From Bacteroidota bacterium (GTDB lineage: Bacteria; Bacteroidota; Bacteroidia; JACPRZ01), in assembly GCA_016193485.1 (NCBI GenBank), contig JACPRZ010000033.1:1-59222 (forward strand): a stretch of 59,222 nucleotides of DNA, given 5' to 3'. Positions 19,901-27,231 of this stretch are shown here, in pieces. The notes beneath the pieces were generated by a model that was given only the letters and a program-made list of their open reading frames with translations, made no database searches and was not told the DNA's origin. Within the stretch, counting starts at the first letter, position 1; each line of letters opens with the position of its first letter. A program made the translations under genes and the position numbers.

Positions 19901-19953
19901 AGGAAAGGGAGCAGGAATGAAAGTGCGCTGATGAAAAATAATTTTTTAATCAT
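16951..19953 (-). CDS. SprB-repeat secreted protein with two choice-of-anchor J-like domains and T9SS type A sorting domain
   Basis: The ATG at 19953 (MIKKLFFISALSFLLPFLTTGQ) gives a typical signal peptide and sits 39 nt from a TATATTTG box. The longer reading from 20073 runs through that promoter and is unlikely. Order: anchor-J/MAM-like domain (SEDFTSGGAGWTLNLNGPG...PPFSIDDIEL); four SprB repeats; a second anchor-J-like domain nearly identical to the first and to the one inside the 11993 gene; an FN3-like region (VDSLSQNNLIVWDKTTFTDADTF); and a type A sorting domain (SITIYPNPGMDRFVIELNN...GVYELRIETNSLLIHEKIIIE). Type A cargo is usually secreted or anchored through A-LPS after cleavage. It contains the longest G run seen (10 G, 19219-19228), in an AGGPPPY stretch. 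Confidence 0.88.
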   Translation of the reverse strand: MIKKLFFISALSFLLPFLTTGQTIFWSEDFTSGGAGWTLNLNGPGVNDSLANEWIINSDYSACTQCGTSGGNLLHITCSSLDATFCPLFGGPSCVYNAGGTDPILTDKFTSSPDISTVGYSNITLKFWYQSFGQSGGDYGKVRLSNDGGSTWTDLVTDYAGNAFCIQASIAIPAIYENIPNFRFAFRWVNNDNSNGNDPPFSIDDIELIADSGSCNLVISASSTASSCMTSNGTATVTAAGGPPPYACSWSDGQTTSTATGLSPGTYTVTVTDSIGCTATATITVNQTGGPSVSATSTSDYCGMGNGTATANASGGAMPYTFNWSDGQSGSGGTSHTATGLLPGTYSVTVTDNNGCSSTTTTSVNATGPLDYTSSTPEECSLNNGTASIYFSSGNPPYTYIWSNGQTGSTATGLAAGMYYVTATDNIGCIAASYVIVDSIKEPAISISSTDASCGAADGTATATVTGGTPPYTYSWSDGETTSSVTGLTAGIYSVTVTDAIGGQIPFWYEDFSSGGLNWTLNIPGTGNNDFYSNEWIINSDYSFCTQCGASGGNLLHITCSSLDATFCPLFGGPSCVYNQGGIDPVQTDKYVSSQDISTVGKSGITLSFRYRSGGEATNDYGIVRLSNDGGTTWTDLPDMYSGQSSCTNASIAIPASYENITNFRIAFRWINNDNATGTDPPFAIDDITLSDSTASACTAVATIVISDSAGAQPVPICLATVDSLSQNNLIVWDKTTFTDADTFFIYRDTANNDYGLIGWVPYNSLSWFTDSARAIYAANGNPNVSSWRYKIAVLDTCGNLGSAGPYHQTIYVTGIGGNFIWNHYAIEGQVQPVPSLLNYLFQRDDYSTGNFVAIQTLSASSTAYTDPDYATYQNTATWRVLTVWNISCNPTAKNSSAGSVINTSISNHFKSPTGFDETGAESSITIYPNPGMDRFVIELNNKTNSKTGKVKIYNMIGQPVYENTLNEKRTGIFIRLPQGVYELRIETNSLLIHEKIIIE

Positions 19954-19991
19954 GGCATAATAGTTTAGAGATAAGCCATTAATCGGAAGGA

Positions 19992-19999
19992 CAAATATA
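19992..19999 (-). promoter_or_regulatory. -7 box TATATTTG
   Basis: Minus-strand TAnnTTTG match 39 nt upstream of the ATG at 19953. Confidence 0.6.
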
Positions 20000-20072
20000 A
20001 GAAAAATAAATTCATTAGCGCTTGGTTCATAAGGTTTCAACTGTTGAGCGTTATAAAACAGAAATGTTTTCA

Positions 20073-20278
20073 ATAATCAAATTGACTCGTCCTGAAATAC
20101 CATTATACAACAATACCAGTGAAAGAGATATCCGGGAATATGTTATAAGACGAAAAATCAGCGGTTCTGCCAGAAGCGAAATGGGCAGAGCGTGCCGGGA
20201 CATCTTTACTTCACTGAAAAAAACCTGCAGAAAATCAGAAATCTCATTCTGGGAGTTTTTATATGACAGGATTACTGA
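20073..20278 (+). pseudogene. IS66-like transposase C-terminal remnant
   Basis: Only about 68 codons remain: RPEIPLYNNTSERDIREYVI, then RRKISGSARSEMGRACRDIF and SLKKTCRKSEISFWEFLYDR. The P-L-x-N-N-x-x-E-R-D-I-R block is the IS66-family C-terminal catalytic Glu region. Everything N-terminal is missing, and the similarity stops where the oppositely oriented IS1595-like remnant begins, so one element broke the other or a deletion fused them. The open frame runs on to 20357 only by chance. Confidence 0.7.
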
Positions 20279-20783
20279 ATTTTACCAGTGTTTCAAACAT
20301 ATCATCCTTTTTTCGGTTGTTAAACTTAAATACCATTTCAGCGATATACTTCGGTAAGTGCTTCGCTGATACGCTGTGATGCTGACCGATTATCTGCCGT
20401 TTCATTATTGCCCAAAAACTTTCTATCGTGTTCGTATTTAGTCCCCGATAACTGAACATTCGTTTGTGGTCTATTGTTACGTGTTCTATGATTTTGTTGA
20501 ACTTACGGTAACTGCTGTACTCATCCGTAATCATCATTACTTTGCTTTCCTTTACATACTTTTTAACCATGTCCGATAGGTTTTTATATGTGGTATGCCG
20601 CATAACTTCCGCTATTACATTGCCTTCACGTTCCACAATGCCTGCAACGGGTATCTTTTTTTGCGAACCCCTGCCTCTCTTTATATCAACATCACAAGCA
20701 ACGTTTCTATTGCCCGTATCAATTTTATATCCTTGTCTTTTTAATCTTTTTAATCGCCTGTCATATAGGGTTTCTAAGTTATA
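20259..20783 (-). pseudogene. IS1595-family transposase remnant (N-terminus missing)
   Basis: An open frame from about 20783 (YNLETLYDRRLKRLKRQGYK) runs through KRGRGSQKKIPVAGIVEREG to TDEYSSYRKFNKI, YRGLNTNTIESFWAIMKRQI and HLPKYIAEMVFKFNNRKKDD. This is the ISXO2/IS1595 DDE domain. The second Asp (TDEY) and the NTIESFWA Glu region are present. The N-terminal zinc ribbon, helix-turn-helix and first catalytic Asp (VDET) are gone, so it should be inactive. The only starts inside are GTG/ATG codons around 20636. It overlaps the stop codon of the YfhO-like gene, so that gene's last codons may be IS-derived. Confidence 0.8.
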
Positions 20784-23359
20784 CTGAAAACTTCTCTCCC
20801 CTTAAAAGCCGCTACCCCGGCTGTCAGTAGCAGCAGCAACAATGACCCCGCAAAAGAAATCTTCTCGCACCGGTAATAATTTTCCGGCTCAAACCTGAAC
20901 TCAATGGAATGTCGTCCTGCAGGTATCCGCAAACCCCGCAGAATATAATTGACGCGGATGTGAGGCGTTAAATTACCGTCAATATAGGCATTCCATCCCT
21001 TATCGTAATAATTTTCGGAAAAGACCGCCAGTTCTTCCTTCGCTGATTCTGAAAAATATTTCAGGTTGTGCAGATCGTACTCAGTTAGTTTGATTATGGC
21101 TGCCGAATCGGCTTGATTATGACTAATCCCCCGCAGGTAATCTGAGTACCGCTTGTCAACTATGGCTGTTCGTGCTGCATTGAACCGGTTCATGGCGAGA
21201 ATTTCAGAGTCGGCATTCTCCACAAGTTTATATTCATTGACAAACCACGCGTTGCCAAGTGCGCCCGGATTTATCTGGGCATAGGTGCCACGGGCGCTAT
21301 CGCTGACAATGAAATATTTTGTATTGAGCATATCCAGCACTTCACGGTTGTACCTGTTTATATGATATTCTATCATCTCCTGATAGCGTTTCATCTTTGC
21401 ACCATGGTACCCGCCTATGGATTTATGAAAGTAGGAAGTGCTTGCGTCATTGAAAGTGCTTACCGAAAGATTCATCACCCGGTAATTGGTTTTGAGGTTG
21501 AGGGCAGCAAAAAGCGCGATTTCCTCTTCATGTGGCGTTATTTGTCCTTTTTTACTTTCGCGTATTGCCTCATGAGCGTTGTTTTTAAAGAGAACGGCCA
21601 ATGAATCGGCAAGATTTTTTATGGAAGGATTTTGTTTTATCTCATATTGCAGTATCTGGCGATCTGCCATGGAGGGGGTATAAGGCAGCCGTATTTCCCC
21701 GGCAGGGACAAATTTATCAGCCGTTAAATATCGCTTACCGACCCACCCGAGGTCAACGGCAACGAGCAATCCGATTATTACAATAACCCATTGCTTTCCT
21801 ATCCGCTTATGGAAATATATCCAAAGTGTAAGAGCCGTTAATAAAATAAAAAATAAGGATCGGATAGCGTCATTTTTCAGCAACATCTGCCGGTCTGCTT
21901 TGAGCGCATCCATGGGCCAGCCGGCACTTTCAAGACGTTTATCGCCTGTGGCTGAAAAATCAAACAGCGCGGAAGAAAATAAAATAAGAAATAACGTAAT
22001 CCCTCCCGTAATTCCCAACGCATACAAAAGCGCTTTTTTCCGGCCTTCTTTTTCCGATTTTGCTTTATCGGGGTATGGCGTTAAAAATTGATTCAGCCCG
22101 AAAAAGCCCAGTAATGGAAAAGCGAACATGGCTATGACAAGGATTGTCGCTACGGCACGGAATTTATTGTAAAACGGGAAATAATCGAGGAACAATTCGC
22201 TCAGCGGCATGAAATTTCTGCCCCACGACAACAGCAGTGAAAGAATTACCGCGGTAACCAGCCACCATTTGATGTTTCCCTTAACTAAAAAAATTCCCAA
22301 TACGAACAGGAAACATACCACAGCGCCAAAATAAAACGGACCCTCCGTAAAGGGTTGTGAACCCCAATAGGCAGGTGCATTGCGGGCGATCTCACGGGCG
22401 TTGGAGACGCCCATGCTTCGAAGGGTTTTGAAAAGTTCCGATTCCTGTCCTACATCCGACTGGCTTGAATTGCCGGCAAAATTCGGAATGAGCAGTGTGA
22501 ATGTTTCGCTTATCCCATAACTCCAGTCCGTTGCATAATCCTTGTCAAGCCCCCCCGTTTTTACCTCGTTGTTAAGCGTCAGTTCCGATTTTCCGCGGGT
22601 GCTGTATGCACCGTATTCGTTTGTCATCCACAAAAGGGTAGTACTGCTGCTTACAGCAAGGAGTCCGGCAATAAGGAGCGTTCCGGCCGATTTGAAATAC
22701 CGGACCAGCGCTTTTTCCCTGAGAGAACGGTAAAACTCAAGCAGTGCAAAAATTCCGAGCATCAGGAAAAAATAGTAGGTCATCTGCGCATGGTTGGCAA
22801 TTAGGTTAAGGGCAAGGAAAAAAGCGGTAAAAACGCCACCGGTCAAATATTTTCCTTTGAAAGTAAGCAAGACACCGGCAACTACAGCCGGCAGTAAAGC
22901 AAGCGTTATTGTTTTCGAATTATGGCCCACCTCAAGAATAATGAAGAAATAAGAAGAAAAAGAATAGGCAACTGCACCGGTAATGGCAAGCCAGGGATCC
23001 ACTCCAAGGGCAAGGAGTAAAATATAAAAGCAGATCATAGCGAGAAGCATCAGGTTCGCGGTTTTTAACCCCGTATTGATGGTCTGATAAACATAATTGA
23101 ACAGGTTTGCCGGATAGCGGGCTGATATCTGGAATGCAGGCATGCCGCTGAAAACCGAACCGGTCCACAGGGCCGACTTACCTGTACGCAACTGGTAAAA
23201 TTCGGATTCATGAGCCAATCCCTTATAATTGGCCACATCGGACTGGTACAGCCGTTTCCCGGAATGAATAGGGTAAAAATAAATTTGAGTAAGAACGATG
23301 AAAATCACTAATGCGGATAAATGGGGGATAAATATATTATAGTTGAAATTTTTAATCAT
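20774..23359 (-). CDS. YfhO-like polytopic membrane protein
   Basis: ATG at 23359 (MIKNFNYNIFIPHLSALVIF). An in-frame TTG at 23383 falls inside the -7 box. About 860 aa, with a dozen or more hydrophobic segments in the first 550 residues, the luminal loop LYQSDVANYKGLAHESEF characteristic of YfhO-family proteins (GT-C-like fold, glycosylation of lipid or teichoic substrates in other phyla), and a soluble C-terminal part ending in a beta domain (VFSENYYDKGWNAYIDGN...GRHSIEFRFEPENYY) before one last helix. Function in Bacteroidota is not established; a role in surface-polysaccharide or lipid glycosylation is inferred. The stop codon lies at the edge of the IS1595 remnant. Confidence 0.85.
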   Translation of the reverse strand: MIKNFNYNIFIPHLSALVIFIVLTQIYFYPIHSGKRLYQSDVANYKGLAHESEFYQLRTGKSALWTGSVFSGMPAFQISARYPANLFNYVYQTINTGLKTANLMLLAMICFYILLLALGVDPWLAITGAVAYSFSSYFFIILEVGHNSKTITLALLPAVVAGVLLTFKGKYLTGGVFTAFFLALNLIANHAQMTYYFFLMLGIFALLEFYRSLREKALVRYFKSAGTLLIAGLLAVSSSTTLLWMTNEYGAYSTRGKSELTLNNEVKTGGLDKDYATDWSYGISETFTLLIPNFAGNSSQSDVGQESELFKTLRSMGVSNAREIARNAPAYWGSQPFTEGPFYFGAVVCFLFVLGIFLVKGNIKWWLVTAVILSLLLSWGRNFMPLSELFLDYFPFYNKFRAVATILVIAMFAFPLLGFFGLNQFLTPYPDKAKSEKEGRKKALLYALGITGGITLFLILFSSALFDFSATGDKRLESAGWPMDALKADRQMLLKNDAIRSLFFILLTALTLWIYFHKRIGKQWVIVIIGLLVAVDLGWVGKRYLTADKFVPAGEIRLPYTPSMADRQILQYEIKQNPSIKNLADSLAVLFKNNAHEAIRESKKGQITPHEEEIALFAALNLKTNYRVMNLSVSTFNDASTSYFHKSIGGYHGAKMKRYQEMIEYHINRYNREVLDMLNTKYFIVSDSARGTYAQINPGALGNAWFVNEYKLVENADSEILAMNRFNAARTAIVDKRYSDYLRGISHNQADSAAIIKLTEYDLHNLKYFSESAKEELAVFSENYYDKGWNAYIDGNLTPHIRVNYILRGLRIPAGRHSIEFRFEPENYYRCEKISFAGSLLLLLLTAGVAAFKGREVFSIT

Positions 23360-23380
23360 GATGAGCGATTTTTCAGGATT

Positions 23381-23388
23381 CAAATATA
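23381..23388 (-). promoter_or_regulatory. -7 box TATATTTG for YfhO-like gene
   Basis: TAnnTTTG match 22 nt upstream of the ATG at 23359, divergent from the plus-strand box at 23431. Confidence 0.6.
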
Positions 23389-23430
23389 CATAAATTCAAA
23401 GGGTTGAATTCCGGTTAACCGTAATATCCC

Positions 23431-23438
23431 TACTTTTG
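23431..23438 (+). promoter_or_regulatory. -7 box TACTTTTG for methyltransferase gene
   Basis: TAnnTTTG match 17 nt upstream of the ATG at 23455. With 23381-23388 it forms a compact divergent promoter. Confidence 0.6.
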
Positions 23439-23454
23439 TTTCGAAGCGGTTACT

Positions 23455-24546
23455 ATGTCCTTTTCTTTCCATAACAACTCAATCCTTCCGCGTGATTCCG
23501 CATTGGTTCAATCGATAGAATCCGCTTCGGCTGTTTTATATGACCGCATGCGCTCCCTTGATTACCTGGACCTCCCCATATCGGATTACAGTAAAAAATA
23601 CATGGGAGAACACATACGCAAACTGACCTATTCGCTACGTGTTTATGGTTTTATACTTTCCTGGTCAATTTTAAAAACCGGGAAAAAACCAGGCGACCTT
23701 TGCCTTGCAGATAATGGGGGGGGAACAGGAATTCTCTCACTGCTGGCAAAAGCAGCAGGAGTGAAAACCGTTGTTTATAACGATTATTACGATATTTCCT
23801 GCCGGGATGCCTCCGTTATCGGCACAGCGCTTGGTTTTCCGGCCGATTCCTATGTGCATGGAGAAATTGATGCACTGGGAAATTTCTTTACCGGCAGGGG
23901 TATTCACTGCGACATTATCGCTTCGCGAAACCTTATTGAACATATTTACGACCTTGAAGGATATTTCAGAACCTGCTATGTCCTCTTTTCCGCTCCGTTG
24001 GTAATTTTTCACGCTACAACGGCAAACGTCAAAAACCCCCTGATTAACCTCTACACGAAAAAACTGCATCGCATAGCCGAATACAAAGGCAAAAAAACGG
24101 ATTGGGGTTTTAAACAAATGGATAGTTCAACTCCGTTTTCGGAACTTCGCAGACAGATTATCGGGGAACATGCACGGGGTGTTCCTGAAACAGAAATTAA
24201 AAAACTTGTACGCGCCACGCGCGGATTATCTGCGGATGATATTGTAAAAGCGATGGAGGAGTACCGCAACGGGGGAACCATTCCATCCCCCCCCGTTCAT
24301 CCGACCAATACCTGCGACCCGGCAACAGGTAACTGGGAAGAACAACTCGTATCACCCCGCCAATACCGGGATTTGGCTGAAAAAAACGGATTTGACCTGG
24401 AAATCATTAATGGGTTTTATAATACAAATTATGATAATAAACTGCTGAATCCGATCGCATCAGTTGTAAATTACGTAATAAGAAAATCACCACAATCCAT
24501 GGGCGCCTATGCTGCTCCCTTTATCGGCCTTTGCTTTACCAAATGA
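23455..24546 (+). CDS. Class I SAM-dependent methyltransferase-like protein
   Basis: 363 aa, no signal peptide, so cytoplasmic. Motif I is CLADNGGGTGILSLLAKAAG (residues about 81-102), followed by an acidic second strand (TVVYNDYY) and an ASRNLIEHIYDLEGYF segment where motif IV/post-IV should be, all consistent with a Rossmann methyltransferase. The substrate cannot be assigned; the location beside a YfhO-like membrane enzyme hints at glycan or lipid modification, but this is inference. The glycine codons of motif I are written as an 8-G run (23716-23723), and another C8 run lies at 24287-24294. Confidence 0.75.
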   Translation: MSFSFHNNSILPRDSALVQSIESASAVLYDRMRSLDYLDLPISDYSKKYMGEHIRKLTYSLRVYGFILSWSILKTGKKPGDLCLADNGGGTGILSLLAKAAGVKTVVYNDYYDISCRDASVIGTALGFPADSYVHGEIDALGNFFTGRGIHCDIIASRNLIEHIYDLEGYFRTCYVLFSAPLVIFHATTANVKNPLINLYTKKLHRIAEYKGKKTDWGFKQMDSSTPFSELRRQIIGEHARGVPETEIKKLVRATRGLSADDIVKAMEEYRNGGTIPSPPVHPTNTCDPATGNWEEQLVSPRQYRDLAEKNGFDLEIINGFYNTNYDNKLLNPIASVVNYVIRKSPQSMGAYAAPFIGLCFTK

Positions 24547-24626
24547 AAATATTTCGCACCTGAAGTTATTCATATTTTCGTGTATTCGTTCCGATAACTA
24601 TCGGGGGATTCATTATTCATAGATTT

Positions 24627-25193
24627 ATGCATGCGATTGAACCCTACGACAACTGGCGCAATCTCTACATTGCCGAGGAAGATGAAAGGTCTCCTTTTTA
24701 CGGCAGGAAATACAGCGAATTTGAATTTTTAAATTCCATCTATGACCATTACATCCATCCCCAGTGGGATGACTTCGGATCATCAACGCTCTACCTGAAA
24801 ATCCTCTATGCCGATTACGATGACCGTTTCGCTATCATTGAACTGCTGGGCGAGTGGAATGATTACATAAACAACGATATAATGTTTTTGAAAAGGAATG
24901 TAATTGAAAAAATGACTGAAGAAGGCATCCGGAAATTCGTGCTTATCGGGGAAAATATTCTGAATTTTCACAGTTCCGATGATTCCTATTACCAGGAATG
25001 GTCGGAAGAAACAGAGGGGGGGTGGATCGCCCTGCTGAACGTTCGTCCGCACATTCTTGGTGAGATTCATTCAGCCCGGCTCGGGGAATATATCGCCTGC
25101 GGGGAACACTTCAGTTTGATAAACTGGAGAACCTACCGGCCGTTACAACTGCAGCAATTGGTTGAACAGGTGGTCGGAAATGAAAGGGTGTAG
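24627..25193 (+). CDS. Conserved Bacteroidota hypothetical protein
   Basis: 188 aa, soluble, acidic. I recognise its overall pattern as a conserved Bacteroidota family without known function: YDNWRNLYIAEEDERSPFYG, HYIHPQWDDFGSSTLYLKIL, FVLIGENILNFHSSDDSYYQ and a C-terminal INWRTYRPLQLQQLVE. No catalytic motif is evident. The start ATG at 24627 lies 80 bp after the methyltransferase stop, with a degenerate palindrome between (24591-24605). It faces the histidine kinase gene with only 8 bp between stops. Confidence 0.7.
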   Translation: MHAIEPYDNWRNLYIAEEDERSPFYGRKYSEFEFLNSIYDHYIHPQWDDFGSSTLYLKILYADYDDRFAIIELLGEWNDYINNDIMFLKRNVIEKMTEEGIRKFVLIGENILNFHSSDDSYYQEWSEETEGGWIALLNVRPHILGEIHSARLGEYIACGEHFSLINWRTYRPLQLQQLVEQVVGNERV

Positions 25194-25201
25194 CCAGCAC
25201 C

Positions 25202-26623
25202 TTATTGAATATGGGGAAGAAAAACGGAAAATTTTGTCCATTCATCCTGAACGCTTTCCACTGCAATGGTCCCTCTTAATTTGTCAATGGTAGTTTTGAC
25301 AATATAGAGACCCAACCCGGTACCGGATGATTTGAGGTTTCCCCGGAAAAACATATCAAATATTTTCGGTTGAATATCCGGTGGAATTCCCTGCCCGTTA
25401 TCCCTTACAGTGATCATCACACCTGTACCGGCCGGAATAACTGAAATATCAATATAAGAGTCCGGAAAATTTTCTTTACGGTACCGTATGCTGTTGTCAA
25501 TGAGGTTTTGCAATATCCCGAGCAGGAGGTCCGGATCGCTCAGGAGTGTTGCCGATACGTTAACCCTGAAATCAATACCTTTAAATTCTTCAAGAAAGGA
25601 TAAACTTTTGAGTATTTCACCGATCATTACTTCAACATTTATTTCTTTGGCCGTTGTAACACCCTGGGAGATTTTGGTGATTTTCACCAGGTCGCTCAGC
25701 ATGGAATCCATGCGCTGGGTGCTTTCGGAGATCATGGTAAAGTATTTCTGCGATACAGGGTCGGCAATCTCCATCTTAGCCACATTCATCAAACCGAGCA
25801 GCGAGGCGAGAGGTCCGCGTAAATCGTGCGAAGCGCGATAAATGAACGTATCCAGTTCCCTGATTTTGTAGTGCAACTGCTCTTCCGACTTTACCCGGTC
25901 CGTGATGTCAATACCCACCCCCCCTATGAGATAAGGTTGAATGGGGAAACGGTAAACCAGGTTATGAACCTGTTTTCCTTCGCTGTCAGGAATAATTTCA
26001 ACCGACTTGGCCGCCTGCCCGGTTGATAATACTTTTCTTTCGTTTTGTTTAATGACTTTTGCCGTTTCCTGCGGTAAAAAATCAAAGGCGGTTTTACCTG
26101 TTATTTCTTCCTGAGAAATTTTATGCCTCTTTTCAAATGCTTTATTGATGAAAAGGTACTTCCCGTCCTTGTCCTTAATCCATTGCACAGCCGGTGAATT
26201 ATCCATAAAAGCGCGAAACTGCTGTTCAAGAGCCATCACCCTTTCTGCCGATTGTTTCTGCAGGAAAGCCATCCGTATCGCATTGGGAAGCCGGGTGAGA
26301 TTATCTTTAAGGATATAATCAACAGCGCCTTTTTTTATGGATTCCGCTGCAAAATCCTCCGATACGCTCCCGGTAACAAGAATTACCGGAACATTTAATT
26401 TTTTATCCCTGACAATGTCCAGGGCTTCAAGAGAAGAGAATTGCGGTAGTTTGTGGTCGGCAAGGATAATATCGGGACTGAAAGATGAAAGCGATTGAAT
26501 GAATTCCTTCCGGCTTGTTATCACAACGGAAGTAAATTTGATGCCATCCTTCCGGATACATCGCTGCACCAGGTCCGCATCATCTGCACTATCTTCAAGC
26601 ATCAGTATTTTCAATTCCTGCAT
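25202..26623 (-). CDS. Hybrid REC-PAS sensor histidine kinase
   Basis: 473 aa, no transmembrane segment, so cytosolic. Order: receiver domain (residues 1-125) with acidic pocket LEDS and predicted phosphoacceptor D56 (IILADHKLP); a PAS domain (about 130-245, QFRAFMDNSPAVQWIKDKDG); HisKA with phosphorylatable His in ASHDLRGPLASL; HATPase with N box NLIDNSIRY, G1 DNGQGIPP and G2 GTGLGLYIVK. It could phosphorylate the neighbouring stand-alone regulator, whose gene lies 56 bp upstream in the same orientation, so an operon is likely. REC at the N-terminus suggests input from another kinase. The signal is unknown. Confidence 0.92.
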   Translation of the reverse strand: MQELKILMLEDSADDADLVQRCIRKDGIKFTSVVITSRKEFIQSLSSFSPDIILADHKLPQFSSLEALDIVRDKKLNVPVILVTGSVSEDFAAESIKKGAVDYILKDNLTRLPNAIRMAFLQKQSAERVMALEQQFRAFMDNSPAVQWIKDKDGKYLFINKAFEKRHKISQEEITGKTAFDFLPQETAKVIKQNERKVLSTGQAAKSVEIIPDSEGKQVHNLVYRFPIQPYLIGGVGIDITDRVKSEEQLHYKIRELDTFIYRASHDLRGPLASLLGLMNVAKMEIADPVSQKYFTMISESTQRMDSMLSDLVKITKISQGVTTAKEINVEVMIGEILKSLSFLEEFKGIDFRVNVSATLLSDPDLLLGILQNLIDNSIRYRKENFPDSYIDISVIPAGTGVMITVRDNGQGIPPDIQPKIFDMFFRGNLKSSGTGLGLYIVKTTIDKLRGTIAVESVQDEWTKFSVFLPHIQ

Positions 26624-26679
26624 AACAAAAAATTTTATCCGGCCGGATTATAAAAACCCCTGGGGAGGTGTCGTTGATC

Positions 26680-27120
26680 CTACTCAGGCGGCTGATTCAG
26701 CAATAGCCAGTATAATCCGATATCGGTTATTGCTTTGACAAAAATTTCAAATTCCACCGGCTTCACAACATAACTGTTAACACCAAGCCGGTAACACTCT
26801 TTAATATCCGGATCTTCCCTGGAGGAGGTCAGTACCACCACAGGAATATCCTTTGTCCGGTCATCTGATTTTATTTTCCTTAACACTTCAATCCCGTCCA
26901 CCTTCGGCATTTTCAGGTCAAGGAGAATGGCTTTCGGTTTGTTTTCCACATTTCTGCCGCTGTACGTTCCCCGTGCAAAAATGAAATCAAGCGCTTCAGC
27001 GCCATCTTTCACATGAATTAATTTGTTTACCAGGTGGTGTTTCCTGAGAACCCGGATGGTAAGTTCGGCATCATAGGGATTATCTTCCGCAAAAAGAATT
27101 TCAAAACCGGAATCGTCCAT
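26680..27120 (-). CDS. Single-domain response regulator (Rcp1/CheY-like)
   Basis: 146 aa with only a receiver domain. Acidic pair E12/D13 ([10 protein letters not shown]), phosphoacceptor D68 ([12 protein letters not shown]), Thr/Ser in VLTSSRED, and conserved Lys in YVVKPVEF. The extended loop [13 protein letters not shown] between helix 2 and strand 3 is typical of regulators paired with phytochrome-like or PAS histidine kinases (Rcp1 type). No output domain, so it acts by protein contact or in phosphorelay, most simply with the adjacent kinase. Confidence 0.92.
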   Translation of the reverse strand: MDDSGFEILFAEDNPYDAELTIRVLRKHHLVNKLIHVKDGAEALDFIFARGTYSGRNVENKPKAILLDLKMPKVDGIEVLRKIKSDDRTKDIPVVVLTSSREDPDIKECYRLGVNSYVVKPVEFEIFVKAITDIGLYWLLLNQPPE

Positions 27121-27231
27121 TTTTTGCTGTTTACCGCAAATTAATACCGGGGGTAGGATCGCAAGTGCAGTTTACAGGCCAGATTATCCATCCGTACTGA
27201 CGCTTGCAGTAAAAAGCGAAACCCGGAAAAA

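Noticed and set aside
19954..20073. Longer N-terminus of the secreted protein at 16951-19953
   Set aside because: Contains the TATATTTG box and precedes an obvious signal peptide, so it is upstream non-coding sequence.
20279..20357. C-terminal extension of the IS66-like ORF
   Set aside because: This stretch is the antisense of the IS1595 remnant; the open frame is accidental.
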